A stretch of DNA of 64,000 bases from Gaoshiqia hydrogeniformans (GTDB taxonomy: Bacteria; Bacteroidota; Bacteroidia; Bacteroidales; Prolixibacteraceae): positions 3,720,001 through 3,784,000 of the forward strand of contig NZ_CP186334.1 of assembly GCF_049347105.1 (NCBI RefSeq), given 5' to 3'. Both the position numbers and the translations under genes were made by a program. Below the pieces are notes generated by a model that saw nothing but the letters and a program-made list of their open reading frames with translations, searched no databases and was not told where the DNA came from. Positions 38,456 to 49,500 of the stretch are shown piece by piece (the stretch's first letter is position 1; each line of letters begins with the position of its first letter).

Positions 38456-39295
38456 ATGAAAAAAAGTAAGTTAATTATATTGGGCCTTGTTTTACTGGTA
38501 GTTTCCGGCTTGTTCAGCTCTTGTCTGAAACAGGGTTTGGATGAATTACCGGCTTTTGAAGAGGCAGAGATGACTGACATCAATTTTGAATACCGTTACG
38601 AAGACCTGAACGACAAATGGATTGATGGGTCCAATACCGTTAAATTTGTCAAATTAGGTATCGTAAAAGAGATAAAAAAAGCCGGGGAGAATGGCAATGT
38701 AAGTGATTCAATTATTGTGTCCTTATCGATCCCCGCGCCAAGCGGAAGTTTCACCAGGGAAGAAAGGCAAAAGATTTCTTTGACGAGTTTGGTTGCTTAT
38801 GTATATCTTTCTACAGCGGCAAAAGTTGAGCCTGTTGACAATTCTCCGGTATTTGGTGTCCCGGGTGACTACACACAAATCAGAAAATACAAAGTTACTG
38901 CTGCGGACGGTAAAACTTCAAAAATCTGGACTATTCGGGTAAATCCATTACCTGTTATTAATCAGTATGAAGGAGATTATCATGCTACCGGATTTTTTGA
39001 TCATCCGACAGCTCCAAGGGCTCTTGATTTGGATAAATATTATTCCTCATTGGATGCGACAACGATCACAGGGGCTCATTCTGACCTTGGCGGGGCCGGT
39101 TACACGACGAACATCAAGGTTAATTCAGACAATACCTGTACCGTTACGCAATATGCCGGCGGAGACCTCATCGGCGAGATGACTCCCGGAGAGGAGAATA
39201 AATATGATCCCGCAACGAAGACCTTTACATTGCATTACAGATATATGGGAGGTGGAGGATATCGTACGATTTCCGAAACGTTGACCTTAAAATAA
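38456..39295 (+). CDS. SusE-position surface lipoprotein, DUF5018-like
   Basis: A 279-residue lipoprotein. The frame is open from 38324, inside susD, but the start at 38456 follows an A-rich leader and gives a good lipoprotein signal (LVVSGLFSSC, Cys22). The early GLDELPAFEEAEMTDINFEYRY segment resembles DUF5018-type proteins found next to SusD, and the middle contains an Ig-like pattern (GDYTQIRKYKVTAADGKTSKIWTIRV). The position directly after susD suggests a surface glycan-binding protein that helps capture substrate. The binding specificity cannot be read from the sequence. A perfect-looking terminator follows. Confidence 0.75.
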   Translation: MKKSKLIILGLVLLVVSGLFSSCLKQGLDELPAFEEAEMTDINFEYRYEDLNDKWIDGSNTVKFVKLGIVKEIKKAGENGNVSDSIIVSLSIPAPSGSFTREERQKISLTSLVAYVYLSTAAKVEPVDNSPVFGVPGDYTQIRKYKVTAADGKTSKIWTIRVNPLPVINQYEGDYHATGFFDHPTAPRALDLDKYYSSLDATTITGAHSDLGGAGYTTNIKVNSDNTCTVTQYAGGDLIGEMTPGEENKYDPATKTFTLHYRYMGGGGYRTISETLTLK

Positions 39296-39309
39296 ACCCC
39301 CAAGTTTAA

Positions 39310-39349
39310 AAAACCATCGGTGTCTCAAAATTGAAACACCGATGGTTTT
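39310..39349 (+). terminator. Rho-independent terminator after the SusCDE genes
   Basis: A 17-base stem (39310-39326 with 39333-39349, one mismatch) around a 6-base loop is followed by a T-rich tract (CAATTTTGTTT). It lies 14 bases after the lipoprotein stop. It would reduce read-through from the transporter genes into the enzyme genes. Confidence 0.8.
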
Positions 39350-39383
39350 CAATTTTGTTTCAGACAAACCAAATCTAAACCTG

Positions 39384-42300
39384 ATGAAACTAATTCTACT
39401 CTTTTTCATGGGAGAAAAAAAATCAATTCATAAAACAGGGATAGTTCTTGTCTTCATCATCACTCTCATAGGGTGCAAACCTGAGAAGAATAAGTTGTAT
39501 GAAGTATCAGATGTGTTATGGGATGAAACACTGGGGAACCACCGTGCCATCCTGAAAATAGACCAGCCAGCCGAAGCTGTGGCGCTTGATATTTGCTGGC
39601 GCCGGCACGACAAAAATCCGCAAGACAGGTATTTTTTAATTGTTGAAGCAACTACAGGAGATACCATCGCCAACATCTCGCGGTTAGAGATAGATAATGA
39701 GCGTTGCAAGCTGGCTTTTGGACCTGTAAAAAACGCAGGGCAATATTATTTCTATTATTTGCCCTATCATTCTCAGAAACAATATGCCTTTTACGGTAAG
39801 GGATATTTTCCTCCCGAAAATGCTCCCGACTCTTTATGGCAAGCTCAAAACGGTAATGTTTCTAAGTTCGGCGCATTACCCCGGGCAAAACTGCTTGTAT
39901 TTCAGTCACGCACGGCCTTCGACAGTTTCTATCCGATGGAGGTTATTGCCTTAAACCCGGAAAAAGATTCGCTAATAAAAATCTATCCTGAAGATTTCCT
40001 TATTTTTCCTGAAGATAGGTTATTACCTATCCGGATGCTGGATAATATTCCGAAAAAATGGGTTAAAAGCGGTCCCTCAAGCAATTTTTCCGACGAAGCG
40101 CTGAAGAATGAATATTATACTTTTCAATTGGGAATTTTTGCTTCCCGGAAAAATTTACAAGGCCTGATAATTGAATTTTCAGACTTAAAAGATGGTAAAA
40201 ATGAAATCCCCGCCGAAAAAATGACCTGTTTTAATACCCAAGGCACCGGCGCCGACGGAAATCTTTTTGTAAAACGTGTCGATGTTGTGCAGGGACACGT
40301 TCAGCCGCTTTGGGTCGGGGTGGATATTAATAAAAATATACCTGCCGGGAATTATACCGGAACAGTCACCATCCGTGCCGAAAATACAGATAAGCAAACC
40401 GTTCATCTCCACCTCAGGATTAAAGACGAAGTGTTGACTGATCGGGGAGACAGCGAAGCCTGGCGACATTCGCGCCTGCGATGGCTCAATTCAACCCTCG
40501 GTATTGATGATGAACCTACTAAAGACTACAAGCCCATTTCCTATGTAAGCGAAAACACCTACGAAATGAGCGGAAAAACATTTTCCATTTCCGAAAGTGG
40601 TTTCCCGGGCTCACTAACCGTTAATGGGAATGAAATACTGAATAGTCCCTTTGCTTTTATCGTGGAAAGCACGGTTGGGGCCGAAAAATTTACCGGTCTT
40701 CAAAACATTCAGCAAATAACTAATGAACCCGGGAAAGTGACTGGTTCATGGGAAAACACTTCGGCGAATTTTGAATTATATGGTGTAGGTTCAATCGAAT
40801 CCGATGCTTACATCCATTACAACATCAAACTGAAGGCCAAAAATGCAATCCGTTTAAAGGATATCCGGCTCGAAATCCCGATAAAAAAAGAAGTTGCCCA
40901 ATACATGATGGGAATGGACTTACCGGGAACAGCAGTCCCGGTAAGCCACCATGCAAAATGGAACGGGCCACACGACAGTTTCTGGATTGGGAGCGTTGCA
41001 GCAGGAATCTGGTGCGAGCTGCGCGGGAGAGAATACCACGGGCCCTTGTTAAACCTCTACCATCCAGAATACCCGCCATCGTGGTATAACAACGACGATG
41101 GCGGCTTTAAAATTGAAAGTTGTTCTGGAGAAACAAAAGCGGTGGTGTATAGTGGTAGCCGTAGCCTGGAAAAAGGTGAAGAGCTGGTCTTTGAGTGGTC
41201 AATGTTGCTTACTCCGGTTAAGCCGGTCAATTACACAAGTCAGTTTACCGATCGTTATTATCACAACGGCAACGCGCCCATGCCTTCGGATGAAGACCTT
41301 GAACGTGGCGTGAAAATAGTAAACCTGCACCACGCCAATAATTATAATCCGCACATCAATTATCCGTTTGTAGCGGTTGATTCTATGAAATGGTTTGTCG
41401 ACCAGTTACATGCCAAAGGCAAGAAAGTGAAAATTTATTACACGATTCGCGAACTCACCAATTACACGACTGAGATATGGGCGCTTCGTAGCCTCGGCGA
41501 TGAAATATTAGGCAAAGGAAATGGTGGCGGCTATCCGTGGTTGCGCGAACACCTGATCGATGGATACTTACCGCAGTGGTACCAGTATTTCCCCGATAAA
41601 AGTGCAGACGCATCAATTGTTAATGCCCCCGGCGATTCGCGCTGGTACAATTATTACATCGAAGGGTTAAGCTGGCTGGTGAAAAATGTGGATATTGACG
41701 GGCTTTACCTCGATGATGTGTCGTACGACCGGCGAACAGTTAAAAGAATCAGAAAAGTATTGGACAACGAAAAACCCGGCTGCCTCATTGATTTGCACTC
41801 CAATACCGGGTTCTCTATTGGCCCAGCCAATCAATATACAGAATACTTCCCATACATCAACAAACTTTGGTTTGGCGAAAGTTTCCAATACGATAAAATG
41901 TCGCCTGCAAACTGGCTGGTCGAAACCTCCGGAATTCCTTTCGGGCTGATGGGCGATATGCTCCAGGGCGGTGGAAATCCGTGGCGCGGTATGATTTACG
42001 GGATGACCGCCCGGTTGCCCTGGAATACCGAAGGTGTTATCTGTAATCCGAAAGATGTCTGGGAAATATGGGATTCATTCGGAATTGCCGATTCAAAAAT
42101 GATCGGATACTGGGATTCAGACTGCCCGGTAAAAACAAATAATCCACAGGTTCTGGCAACAGCCTATGTGAAAGACAGGAAAACATTGATTTCGGTCGCT
42201 TCATGGGATACACAAAAGTGTTACATAAATTTGATCATGGATTGGAAAGCGCTGGGACTCAACCCTTCAAAAGTAAGATTAAGGGCTCCTGAAATTCTCA

Positions 42301-42386
42301 ATTTCCAGACCGGCCGCGAGTTTGGCATTGATGAACCAATTACGGTTGAACCCACAAAAGGGGCATTAATTCTTGTTTCAGAATAA
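39384..42386 (+). CDS. DUF6067-type (GH123-like) glycoside hydrolase, lipoprotein
   Basis: A 1000-residue lipoprotein from 39384. The longer frame from 39342 would start inside the terminator stem and is rejected; M at 39408 is the other candidate. Both give the lipobox LIGC. Two N-terminal sandwich regions (EYYTFQLGIFASRKNLQGLIIEF, IPAGNYTGTVTIRAEN) lead into a barrel whose lining contains KIYYTIRELTN, GLYLDDVSYDRR and IDLHSNTGF. The pattern, including FEWSMLLTPVKP before the barrel, is that of DUF6067 proteins, which resemble GH123 beta-N-acetylgalactosaminidases. The catalytic residues and substrate are unknown to me. A hexosaminidase-like role would suit this glycoprotein-type locus. Confidence 0.7.
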   Translation: MKLILLFFMGEKKSIHKTGIVLVFIITLIGCKPEKNKLYEVSDVLWDETLGNHRAILKIDQPAEAVALDICWRRHDKNPQDRYFLIVEATTGDTIANISRLEIDNERCKLAFGPVKNAGQYYFYYLPYHSQKQYAFYGKGYFPPENAPDSLWQAQNGNVSKFGALPRAKLLVFQSRTAFDSFYPMEVIALNPEKDSLIKIYPEDFLIFPEDRLLPIRMLDNIPKKWVKSGPSSNFSDEALKNEYYTFQLGIFASRKNLQGLIIEFSDLKDGKNEIPAEKMTCFNTQGTGADGNLFVKRVDVVQGHVQPLWVGVDINKNIPAGNYTGTVTIRAENTDKQTVHLHLRIKDEVLTDRGDSEAWRHSRLRWLNSTLGIDDEPTKDYKPISYVSENTYEMSGKTFSISESGFPGSLTVNGNEILNSPFAFIVESTVGAEKFTGLQNIQQITNEPGKVTGSWENTSANFELYGVGSIESDAYIHYNIKLKAKNAIRLKDIRLEIPIKKEVAQYMMGMDLPGTAVPVSHHAKWNGPHDSFWIGSVAAGIWCELRGREYHGPLLNLYHPEYPPSWYNNDDGGFKIESCSGETKAVVYSGSRSLEKGEELVFEWSMLLTPVKPVNYTSQFTDRYYHNGNAPMPSDEDLERGVKIVNLHHANNYNPHINYPFVAVDSMKWFVDQLHAKGKKVKIYYTIRELTNYTTEIWALRSLGDEILGKGNGGGYPWLREHLIDGYLPQWYQYFPDKSADASIVNAPGDSRWYNYYIEGLSWLVKNVDIDGLYLDDVSYDRRTVKRIRKVLDNEKPGCLIDLHSNTGFSIGPANQYTEYFPYINKLWFGESFQYDKMSPANWLVETSGIPFGLMGDMLQGGGNPWRGMIYGMTARLPWNTEGVICNPKDVWEIWDSFGIADSKMIGYWDSDCPVKTNNPQVLATAYVKDRKTLISVASWDTQKCYINLIMDWKALGLNPSKVRLRAPEILNFQTGREFGIDEPITVEPTKGALILVSE

Positions 42387-42409
42387 AGCACATAACTAAA
42401 CCATATAAA

Positions 42410-44980
42410 ATGAAGCATTCAAAAGTTAGAACTTACTCGAAAATATTGTTGTTTACGATAGTGGGACCAATGCTAATGATTGCCTGTGGAAAGGACGGCA
42501 ATTCGGGATCGCTGGAAGCACAACGCATTCAACGGATGGGCAGTGCCGATAGTCAGTTATTTGACAACGATTGGCTTTTTTCACGATTCGGGCTGCAGGC
42601 CGACGGTACATCTGTAGCCGAACCCGAAAATTTGCAGCTTCCTGAAGCCAGTGATTCCTCGTGGCGAAAACTTGATTTGCCGCACGACTGGGCCATTGAA
42701 GGCCCTTTCCGGATCGAGTTGAAAGGCGAAACCGGAAAATTACCCTACCAGGGAATTGGCTGGTACCGCAAGCATTTTACTGTTCCGGCTGAAGATGAAG
42801 GCAAACAGGTGTATCTGGATTTTGACGGAGCTATGGCCAATGCAAAAATCTGGCTCAACGGCAAGTATATGGGAACCTGGCCATACGGCTATAACTCGTT
42901 TCGTATGGATTTGACTCCATTCCTGAAATTTGATGCCGAAAACGTAGTGGCTGTCCGCCTCGATACCGAAAAATGGCAGTCGCGCTGGTATCCGGGTGCT
43001 GGAATTTACCGCCATGTATGGATGGTCAAAACCAATCCGGTGCACGTTGCCCATTGGGGAACCTATATTACTACTCCTGAAATCTCGGATGCATCGGCAA
43101 CGGTTAAAATTGAGGTAATCCTCGATAATCAAGGAAAATCTGCCGTTGATGCAACGGTACAAACCCAGGTTTTTGAACTTGACCTGAATAATAAACCCGG
43201 AACGAAAGTCGCTTCGTTTGATCCAACCAAAGTAAAGATTGAGGCTGGAAGAAATGTCAATACTTCAATGCAGACTGTCGTAAAAAATCCTAAACGCTGG
43301 GATATTCTTTCTCCAAACCGTTACCTGGCTCAAACCATAGTAAGCGTAGACGGCAAAGTAGTTGACACCTATCATACACCGTTTGGAATCCGCGCCATCG
43401 AATTTACTTCCCGAAATGGGTTTTTGCTGAATGACCGCCGGGTCGAGATTCAGGGAACCTGTAACCATCACGATTTGGGCGCTCTGGGTGCAGCAATTAA
43501 TGCCAGCGCATTACGCCGCCAGTTGACCATCCTGAAAGAAATGGGCTGTAATTCGTTACGCACCTCGCACAATCCTCCTGCTCCTGAATTGCTCGAACTG
43601 GCCGACCAAATGGGATTTTTAGTGTGGGACGAAGCTTTTGACTGCTGGAAAAAAGGAAAACGGACATGGGACTACAACAAACTATATGACGAGTGGCACG
43701 AAAAAGACCTGAAAGCGATGGTTCACCGCGACCGTAACCATCCCTCCGTTTTTATCTGGTCGATTGGCAACGAGGTGATGGACCAGCGTGATGTGGAAAT
43801 GACCAAACATCTTGCCGATATTGTTCGCAAGGAAGATCCGACCCGACCGGTTTCCAACGGATACAACGACCCGGATGGCGGGCGCGAGGTGGGGGCGGTA
43901 GTTGCGCTCGACATTATGGGGGTGAATTATTTCTTCGGAAGGCAGCCTGAATGGGATGCCGATCCTCGCTATGCCAACAAACCCACACTGGGTAGTGAAA
44001 CGTCATCGTGTGTTTCGTCGCGCGGCGAATATTTCTTCGGGAAAGAATATCAAAACTGGCAGATAACCTCATATGATGTGGCCAAACCGGGCTGGGGCTG
44101 TTCTCCGGATGAGCAATTCCGCACCAATGCCAAATTCCCAAATTTATTGGGCGAATATGTTTGGACGGGCTTCGATTATTTGGGAGAACCTACGCCTTAT
44201 AATTCCGATGAAACCAATCTTTTGAATTTCAGGAACGATCCGGCAAAAAAGGCTGAACTGGAAAAGAAACTGGAGGAAATTCGCAAAAACAACCCGCCAT
44301 CGCGCAGCAGTTATTTCGGAATTGTCGATTTGGCCGGATTCCCCAAAGACCGTTTTTACCTGTATCAATCGCATTGGAGACCCGATTTTCCGATGGCACA
44401 TATTCTTCCGCATTGGAACTGGCCAGAACGGGTTGATTCAATAACTCCGGTTCATGTTTATACTTCGGGCGATGAAGCCGAATTATTCCTGAACGGTAAA
44501 AGTCTGGGTCGAAAAGTAAAAATATCCGGAAAAGATTTCCGCTTAGTTTGGGACAAGGTCGTATATCAGCCCGGCGAACTAAAAGTAATTGCTTATAAAA
44601 ATGGAAAACAGTGGGCCACCGATGTGGTGAAAACAACCGGACCTGCTGCAAAATTGAACCTCGCAGCCAATAGTGACGAAATAGCTTCGGATGGAGTAGA
44701 CCTTTCATACATTACCGTAAAAGTTCAGGACAAGGATGGATTAACAGTTCCACGTTCTCACCCCCTGATTCAATTTGAAATTGAGGGGCCCGGCGAGATT
44801 GTTGCCACCGACAACGGTGACCCAACCAGTTTTGTGCCTTTCCAAAGCCATGAGCGTGATGCTTTTAACGGAATGGCCCTGGTAATTGTAAAAGCTAAAA
44901 AAGGCGCAACTGGCGATTTTAAAGTCAAAGCCGCCAGCAATGGCCTTGGTTCGGGAGAAATCAGTATAAAAACCAACTAA
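42410..44980 (+). CDS. GH2 beta-galactosidase-type hydrolase, lipoprotein
   Basis: This 856-residue lipoprotein has the lipobox MIAC with Cys26. The layout matches the GH2 at 7320: sandwich (LPHDWAIEG, GIGWYRKHF, GAGIYRHVWM), Ig-like, TIM barrel with RTSHNPPAPELLELA, the acid/base E455 in WSIGNE and the nucleophile E530 in LGSETSS, then a DUF4982-like domain after HWNWPE and a terminal Ig-like domain (IEGPGEIVATDNGDP). A roughly 30-residue charged insertion (about 610-635, AKKAELEKKLEEIRKN) interrupts the late barrel. It probably removes terminal beta-galactose from complex glycans before or after fucose and alpha-galactose removal. Confidence 0.92.
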   Translation: MKHSKVRTYSKILLFTIVGPMLMIACGKDGNSGSLEAQRIQRMGSADSQLFDNDWLFSRFGLQADGTSVAEPENLQLPEASDSSWRKLDLPHDWAIEGPFRIELKGETGKLPYQGIGWYRKHFTVPAEDEGKQVYLDFDGAMANAKIWLNGKYMGTWPYGYNSFRMDLTPFLKFDAENVVAVRLDTEKWQSRWYPGAGIYRHVWMVKTNPVHVAHWGTYITTPEISDASATVKIEVILDNQGKSAVDATVQTQVFELDLNNKPGTKVASFDPTKVKIEAGRNVNTSMQTVVKNPKRWDILSPNRYLAQTIVSVDGKVVDTYHTPFGIRAIEFTSRNGFLLNDRRVEIQGTCNHHDLGALGAAINASALRRQLTILKEMGCNSLRTSHNPPAPELLELADQMGFLVWDEAFDCWKKGKRTWDYNKLYDEWHEKDLKAMVHRDRNHPSVFIWSIGNEVMDQRDVEMTKHLADIVRKEDPTRPVSNGYNDPDGGREVGAVVALDIMGVNYFFGRQPEWDADPRYANKPTLGSETSSCVSSRGEYFFGKEYQNWQITSYDVAKPGWGCSPDEQFRTNAKFPNLLGEYVWTGFDYLGEPTPYNSDETNLLNFRNDPAKKAELEKKLEEIRKNNPPSRSSYFGIVDLAGFPKDRFYLYQSHWRPDFPMAHILPHWNWPERVDSITPVHVYTSGDEAELFLNGKSLGRKVKISGKDFRLVWDKVVYQPGELKVIAYKNGKQWATDVVKTTGPAAKLNLAANSDEIASDGVDLSYITVKVQDKDGLTVPRSHPLIQFEIEGPGEIVATDNGDPTSFVPFQSHERDAFNGMALVIVKAKKGATGDFKVKAASNGLGSGEISIKTN

Positions 44981-44984
44981 ACAA

Positions 44985-46427
44985 ATGATGAGGACAGTAC
45001 TCACCTTTTTGATCATTTTCAGTTCGATTTTTACCCAGGCCGGGCAAAAAAGCCGGTTTCATCTACCAGATGGCTCGGCTGTTGAAGATTCTGTAGTCCA
45101 TTGGCATCACCGCTACGACCATACTTTAGTCATGAAAATGTTGAATGCAGTTCCTGATGGAAAAGGAGGATCGAACGTGTTCATCAATTTTGAGAAGGCA
45201 CTGGAATTGGTGAAAATGGTTGATAATCTTACCCTGGAAGCACCAAAAATAATCTATCTGGTTGGTTGGCAATACCATGGGCACGACGACTTGTACCCGG
45301 CTTTTTTTGAGGTAAATAAGGCATTGAAACGCCCTCAGGATAAGGATGCCCGTACCAGCCTGCTCTGGCTGATGAATGAAGCAAAGAAATATCACACAAC
45401 CATAAGTCTTCATATCAACATGACCGATGCTTACAACAATAGCCCGCTATGGGAAGAATATGTGGCAAACGATTTAATCTCAAAAAATGCAGATGGAAGT
45501 CTGATGATCATTGGAAATTATAATAACCGTAAATCCTACCAGATTAATTACCGGAATGAATGGGAAAAAGGTTATGCACAAAAACGGATTGACGCGCTGA
45601 TCGCGTTACTTCCCCCACTGAAAGAAGCTGGTACCATTCATCTGGACGCCTGGATTGCGCGAGAAAGTAAAGGTCATGGCGAGTCGCTGGAAATTGAAAA
45701 GCAGTATCAGCAAAAGATTTGCAAGTATTGGCTACTGAAAGGCATCGACCCGACCAGTGAATGGGTGATGGATTATATGACAGGACTTGTTCCATATTAC
45801 TGGCATTTTAATCATCGTACACAGGCCGATTATCTGAAGGTTCCTGCAAACATTTGCACAGGCAGCCGCATGAATCCAGATTTGCGGGATAGTGATTTTG
45901 GGCTGGAGTTCCTTTTTGGAACCAGCATGTATGGCGAAAACATATTCCCTTCGGCAAACAACAAGGTTACAGACGATATGTGGGATTCGCTTTTTGTCCG
46001 TGATTTTTACACCAGCTTTTTGCAGTATGATTACCTGAACAGGCTCGACCGGAAAGCCGTTGATGGAACAGGTAATAAGCGTATTGCAAGTTTTTCGGGA
46101 GAGGTGAAAGTTTCGCTGACCGACAGTACGGTGTGGCAAAACGAACGGTTGTTACGCAAAGGAAATACCTTGTGCTTTCCGGCTTTGTGGCGAAGTGACA
46201 ACAGTCTGGCTGCATATAGCCAGAAAGGTGCCACCCTTCTTTACGAGGTTCCAGAAAGTTGGAAAACTGTTAAAAAAGCTGACGTTTTCCTGGTCACAAA
46301 AAACGGATTGCAAAAATCTGAGACTCTGGAAGTCAGGAACGAAAATTTAACCCTGAGGCTTCCTCAAGGGAAACCGTTATTGATTGTTCCGGAGATAACT
46401 CAAAAGCAGAAGCGATATAATAAGTAA
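44985..46427 (+). CDS. GH101-like barrel protein (endo-alpha-N-acetylgalactosaminidase-related), copy 1
   Basis: This 480-residue exported protein has a signal peptide of about 20 residues. The barrel shows LVGWQYHGHDDLYP, TTISLHINMTDAYNNSPLW, HLDAW with D221 and TSEW with E259. In GH101 enzymes the nucleophile Asp and the acid/base Glu sit in comparable motifs about 33 residues apart, close to the 38 seen here. GH101 releases core O-glycans from Ser/Thr, but those enzymes are usually over 1000 residues with several accessory domains. This protein is a stripped-down relative or a separate family. It starts 4 bases after the GH2 stop. A paralogue lies at 49893 on the far side of the GH38-like gene. 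Confidence 0.6.
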   Translation: MMRTVLTFLIIFSSIFTQAGQKSRFHLPDGSAVEDSVVHWHHRYDHTLVMKMLNAVPDGKGGSNVFINFEKALELVKMVDNLTLEAPKIIYLVGWQYHGHDDLYPAFFEVNKALKRPQDKDARTSLLWLMNEAKKYHTTISLHINMTDAYNNSPLWEEYVANDLISKNADGSLMIIGNYNNRKSYQINYRNEWEKGYAQKRIDALIALLPPLKEAGTIHLDAWIARESKGHGESLEIEKQYQQKICKYWLLKGIDPTSEWVMDYMTGLVPYYWHFNHRTQADYLKVPANICTGSRMNPDLRDSDFGLEFLFGTSMYGENIFPSANNKVTDDMWDSLFVRDFYTSFLQYDYLNRLDRKAVDGTGNKRIASFSGEVKVSLTDSTVWQNERLLRKGNTLCFPALWRSDNSLAAYSQKGATLLYEVPESWKTVKKADVFLVTKNGLQKSETLEVRNENLTLRLPQGKPLLIVPEITQKQKRYNK

Positions 46428-46470
46428 TGAGAATAAAATGATGTTGTATTTGAATTCGCATTTTTATCTT

Positions 46471-46550
46471 GACTCACCCCGCGCATCTGCGATGCTTTGC
46501 CCCTCTCTCGCGAGAGAGGGGCGGAACGTCCGCCAAGCGGACGTCGGGGT
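46471..46550. repeat. REP-like palindromic element
   Basis: A perfect 24-base palindrome (46499-46522, GCCCCTCTCTCG and its complement) and a second hairpin (46526-46533 with 46537-46544, ACGTCCGC-CAA-GCGGACGT) lie within weaker flanking arms (ACCCCG near 46476-46481 and CGGGGT 46545-46550). The GC content is clearly above that of the flanking genes. It looks like a dispersed intergenic repeat. Confidence 0.65.
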
Positions 46551-46589
46551 AGTACTCTTAAAATACGACAATAAATAAACCAGTTAGAT

Positions 46590-49500
46590 ATGACTTTACT
46601 CAAAAAAAATAACATTGGCGAAAAACTGAAATTGCGCTTACTTATTGCTTTTTTTCTGATTTTTTGGCAGGCTAAAGCACAGGTAACCGTGGTAAAAGAA
46701 CACATAAAAAGTGGATGGAATTTCACCTCCATTTTCAGCCCTTCTCAATCGGATGCGGCGCTTCATTCTAAAATTACAGTTGTCGGAAATAAACCTCTGG
46801 CCTCGTGTTTATCGCCCGATGGTATGCACAACGGCATTCTGCCTCAGGAAAACCGGTTGCTGCGCGACTTCTTTTGTTTTACAAACACAACCAGCGGGGG
46901 CAAAATTGTAATGGATTTCGGCAACCCAATTCCGGTGGTCGCGATCAACTCTTATTCGGCGCACGGGCCTGTTGACGGAACTACCTGGTGCAACGAATTT
47001 GATGGCTCGCGCGGGCCACAGGTGTATTCGCTTTACGCCTCTTCGGCGCAGCAGCCAGGTTTTGATAATCTTTCAGGAAAAGAGTGGATAAAAATTGCTG
47101 ATGTGGATACCCGTCCTGAAAATGATAAAGAGGATTGGCAAGGCAGTTACGGGGTGAATATTAAAAATGCCGATGGCAGTTTGATGGGTAATTTCAGGTG
47201 GCTGGTTTGGGATGTAAAACCTACACTAAAAAAGGGAACGAGGCCCGAATGGACAAATACCTGGTATTGCGAATTGGATGTCCATACGCCGGAAACCATT
47301 AAGAACACCGGAGATGCCATCATGGCTGGCACACAATTAAAAGAAATTATTTTAGCATTCAAATCGCATTTCGATATTGGGTTCACGCATCCGGCTCCTG
47401 AAATAGTTGATATTTACCGTACGAGCATGATCGACAATGCACTAAACCTGATTGAAGAATCGTACAAACTTCCACCCGAAAGACGCTTTGCCTGGACTAT
47501 CCCATCATGGGTGGCCTATCAGGTTTTGTGGGATGGGCAAGACTCAACGCGAAGATCAAAAATAATTAAAGCCATGAAAAGCGGGAGTTTGATTGTTCAC
47601 GGACTTCCGGTAACGCTACAAACGGAAAGCCTGGAGCCCCAGGATTTGATTTTCGGATTGTCGTTGAACCAAAAAATAAGTCAAGAAGTGGGCATTCCCA
47701 TGTCCCGTTCAGGTAAAATGACCGACGTACCCAGCCATTCATGGATTTTGCCGACGCTATTGAAAAATGCGGGCATCGATTTTCTTCATATTGGCGTTAA
47801 TCCGACCAACGAACGACCCAATGTGCCTTTGCTCTACTATTGGCAAGGACCTGATGGATCGAAATTACTGACCATGCAAACACAAGGTTACGGTTCTGAT
47901 TGCGAATTCGGGCACGGCCTGTATCCGCCTAAGGATTGGCCCTATAAAACCTGGCTGGCATTGATTGTTGCGGTGGAGAATGCAGGTCCGCCTAAAAAGG
48001 AAGAAATTGACTATTTATTGGGCGAAGCGGCAAAAAATGAACCGGGTGTTAAAATCCGTTTCGGAAAAATGGAAGATTTTTCGGATGCTATTTTTGCTGA
48101 AGAAAAAATGGGTGCAAAAATCCCGGTCGTCAGGGCCGATATGCCCGATTCCTGGATTCATGGAATGGGAACCATGCCGGTAGAGGAATCCATCGCGCAT
48201 AAAACACGCAAAGAAATCACGTCCGTTGAAATCCTTGATTCGCATTTACGTTTATGGGGCTTATCCCGGACTGATATTAGTAAAGATTTATTCACTGCTC
48301 ATGAACGCAGTCTGATGTATGGCGAACATACCTGGGGTGGCGCCAGAAACCTTCAGGGGAAAAATGCTTATGGGGTCAAAAATTTCGAGGAGTTTATCAA
48401 GACAGACAAAGACTGCCAGTGGCTTGAGAATACCTGGAAAGACCATGCCAATTATATTCGTAAATCGGCTGAAATAACCGATTCGCTTGCTTTACAGGAA
48501 ATGGCTCAACTTGCCGCGAATGTTGCCGTCGAAGGAAAGCGAATGGTAGTGTATAATTCATTGCCGTGGAAGCGTGACGCCTTGGTTGAAATCCCCGACA
48601 GCAAAGGGAAAAAGCTACTGGTGAAAAACATTCCAGCTTGCGGATACCAAACAATTCCGCTGAAAAACCATACTGATGTAGATAAAGTTGAACCCAATGA
48701 TGAAGCAACACTGGAAAATAAATTCCTGAAAATTAAAGTCAATCGGAAGAATGGCGGTATTGTTTCGGTTATCGAAAAGAAAAGCGGCAGAGAACTTGTT
48801 GATGCTCAATCGGAGTATGCCTTCGGACAATATTTTTACCAGCGTTTCGATAGCGCTCAAAATCATGATTACCACACCGGCTGTGTACATCTGAATACCG
48901 TTTATGGTTCAAACGACAGGTCGTGCTGGGGGTGGAATACACGGGCCGATTTACCATCATCACCTTCGTATCAATGCGCTGTGCCCGAATTCCAGTCCAT
49001 GAAATTACGTCGTACGACTACCTCAACCGATGTAATTTTATTTGCAAATGCCGGCGGATTGATTCAATCTGATGTAACAACTGTAATCTCGCTACCCAAC
49101 GATTTGCCCTGGTTTGAAATTAAAGTGCAACTCGATAACAAGAAACCGGATTACTGGACCGAAGCAGGTTCGATTTATTTACCGGTTAAAGCAGCCAATC
49201 CGCAATTCCGGATTGGTCGTTTGGGAGCAATGTCGAATCCGGCTACCGATTTTGCTTCAGGAAGTAATCGCACGTATGGTTATGTAAATACTGGCGCTAT
49301 AGTTGCCGACAGTAAAGGGAAAGGCCTGGCGATTTGTCCTCTCGACCACGGAATAATGAGTTTTGGCGATAAAGGTTTGTGTACAATTGACCCCGACTAT
49401 GTACCAGCAAAACCACTTGCGTTGGTCAGTATGTTCAATAATCTGTGGACCATTAATTTTCCGTACTGGATAAAAGGTTCGCTTTCGTCCAGGGTCAGAA

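Noticed and set aside
39342..39383. Upstream in-frame ATG for the DUF6067 gene
   Set aside because: It lies in the right arm of the terminator stem and lacks a signal-like N-terminus; 39384 or 39408 fits better.
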